Source: an uncultured Gemella sp.
Lineage (GTDB): Bacteria; Bacillota; Bacilli; Staphylococcales; Gemellaceae
Direction of reading: 5' to 3'
NCBI GenBank assembly: GCA_938038035.1
Contig: CALHQV010000124.1
Span: forward strand, 1 to 7,342
DNA length: 7,342 bases
Below, piece by piece: positions 6,933-7,342 of the stretch. The position numbers and the translations under genes are program-made. Each line of letters starts with the position of its first letter. Position 1 is the stretch's first letter. The notes beneath the pieces are model-generated. The model saw only the letters and a list, made by a program, of their open reading frames with translations, had not been told where the DNA came from and did not search any database.

Positions 6933-7040
6933 CTAATAGCGTTTTACTAAAAGATTTTAACAAGAGTATTTTTATAATCGTAGCCAAAATTTGTTATTTG
7001 TGTTAGGATAGTAATATCTGATTAAAGTAGGAGAATTTGA

Positions 7041-7342
7041 ATGAAAAGTGTAGATTTATTAAAAAGTAAAGGTGTAATGAATTTTACGCCGATATTCTTA
7101 CTAATTATTGTATATTCATTTTTACAAGGAATACTATTTGAATATGTCTTTAAAAATATAGTTGGTTATAATATTTTATCTGTTTTATGTTCGTATATAT
7201 TTCCAGCTGTTATTTTATTATTTTCTGTTAAGTATTTTGAAAAAACAACGTTTGATTATTTTGGTTTTAGCAAAGAAAATAATTTACTAGCTATTAAATC
7301 AGGATTAGGATTAGCTATATTTAGTGTCGTAGGAATAGTAGT
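7041..7342 (+). CDS. Multi-pass membrane protein, probable CPBP-family intramembrane protease (3' partial)
   Basis: The gene starts at ATG 7041, with AGGAG at 7029-7033 seven bases upstream, and is still open at the window end, giving 100 codons. The product is strongly hydrophobic. Likely membrane segments are residues about 16-36 (FTPIFLLIIVYSFLQGILF region), 45-66 (ILSVLCSYIFPAVILLF region) and from about 84 onward (AIKSGLGLAIFSVVGIV). Between them lies FDYFGFSKENNLL (71-83). A pair of N-terminal helices, then an FGF/LGL-type turn before a glycine-rich helix, is typical of CPBP (CAAX protease/bacteriocin-processing) proteins. The diagnostic EExxxR and HxxxN motifs would lie beyond the window, so the family call rests on layout alone; another membrane protein family is possible. 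Confidence 0.55.
   Translation, partial: MKSVDLLKSKGVMNFTPIFLLIIVYSFLQGILFEYVFKNIVGYNILSVLCSYIFPAVILLFSVKYFEKTTFDYFGFSKENNLLAIKSGLGLAIFSVVGIV

Larger units (their letters stand above)
6895..7040. other. Divergent intergenic region
   Basis: These 146 bases separate the minus-strand aminotransferase from the plus-strand membrane-protein gene. The left part holds the extended -10 promoter for the aminotransferase. For the plus strand, a TATAAT at 6973-6978 lacks a good -35 (TTAACA at 6957-6962 is too close), and TTGTTA (6991-6996) with TAATAT (7012-7017) has a short 15-base spacer, so the plus-strand promoter is unresolved. I see no convincing operator palindrome, T-box, riboswitch or terminator here. 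Confidence 0.5.

Noticed and set aside
1..7342. Search for tRNA, rRNA, CRISPR array, insertion sequence, riboswitch or toxin-antitoxin pair
   Set aside because: By-eye reading of both strands showed no repeat array, cloverleaf, terminal inverted repeats or small paired genes. Almost all bases are accounted for by conserved coding regions.

Overview
The window looks like a chromosomal core region of an AT-rich, low-GC Gram-positive coccus of the class Bacilli. Genus-level placement is inference only. The best guess is Gemella or a close relative. The order xerD-like, scpA, scpB, rluB, srrA matches the staphylococcal arrangement as I remember it, while the catalytically degenerate XerD-like protein next to scpA resembles the streptococcal situation. 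The sequences themselves are neither Staphylococcus nor Streptococcus.

Positions 1-5608 hold seven plus-strand genes with gaps of only 1-21 bases, which looks like one long transcription unit. The order is: a XerD-like tyrosine recombinase homologue (5' end outside the window), scpA and scpB (the kleisin and accessory subunits of the SMC condensin), rluB (23S rRNA pseudouridine synthase), an SrrA/ResD-type response regulator, then murT and gatD (the lipid II isoglutaminyl synthase pair that amidates D-Glu in peptidoglycan). A strong hairpin at 5612-5648, with T-runs on both sides, closes the unit and appears to serve the convergent gene as well.

Positions 5653-6894 (minus strand) encode a fold-type I PLP aminotransferase of unknown substrate. 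It has its own extended -10 promoter and a perfect AGGAGG ribosome binding site. After a 146-base divergent intergenic region, a plus-strand gene starts at 7041 and runs off the window. It encodes a multi-pass membrane protein resembling the N-terminus of CPBP-family (CAAX-type) intramembrane proteases.

The genes are mostly housekeeping; I found no mobile element, CRISPR array, RNA gene or obviously novel system. Two observations deserve a second look. The XerD-like protein has lost four of the six tyrosine-recombinase active-site residues although its reading frame is intact. The SrrA-like regulator has no sensor kinase gene beside it; murT-gatD sits where srrB would be expected.
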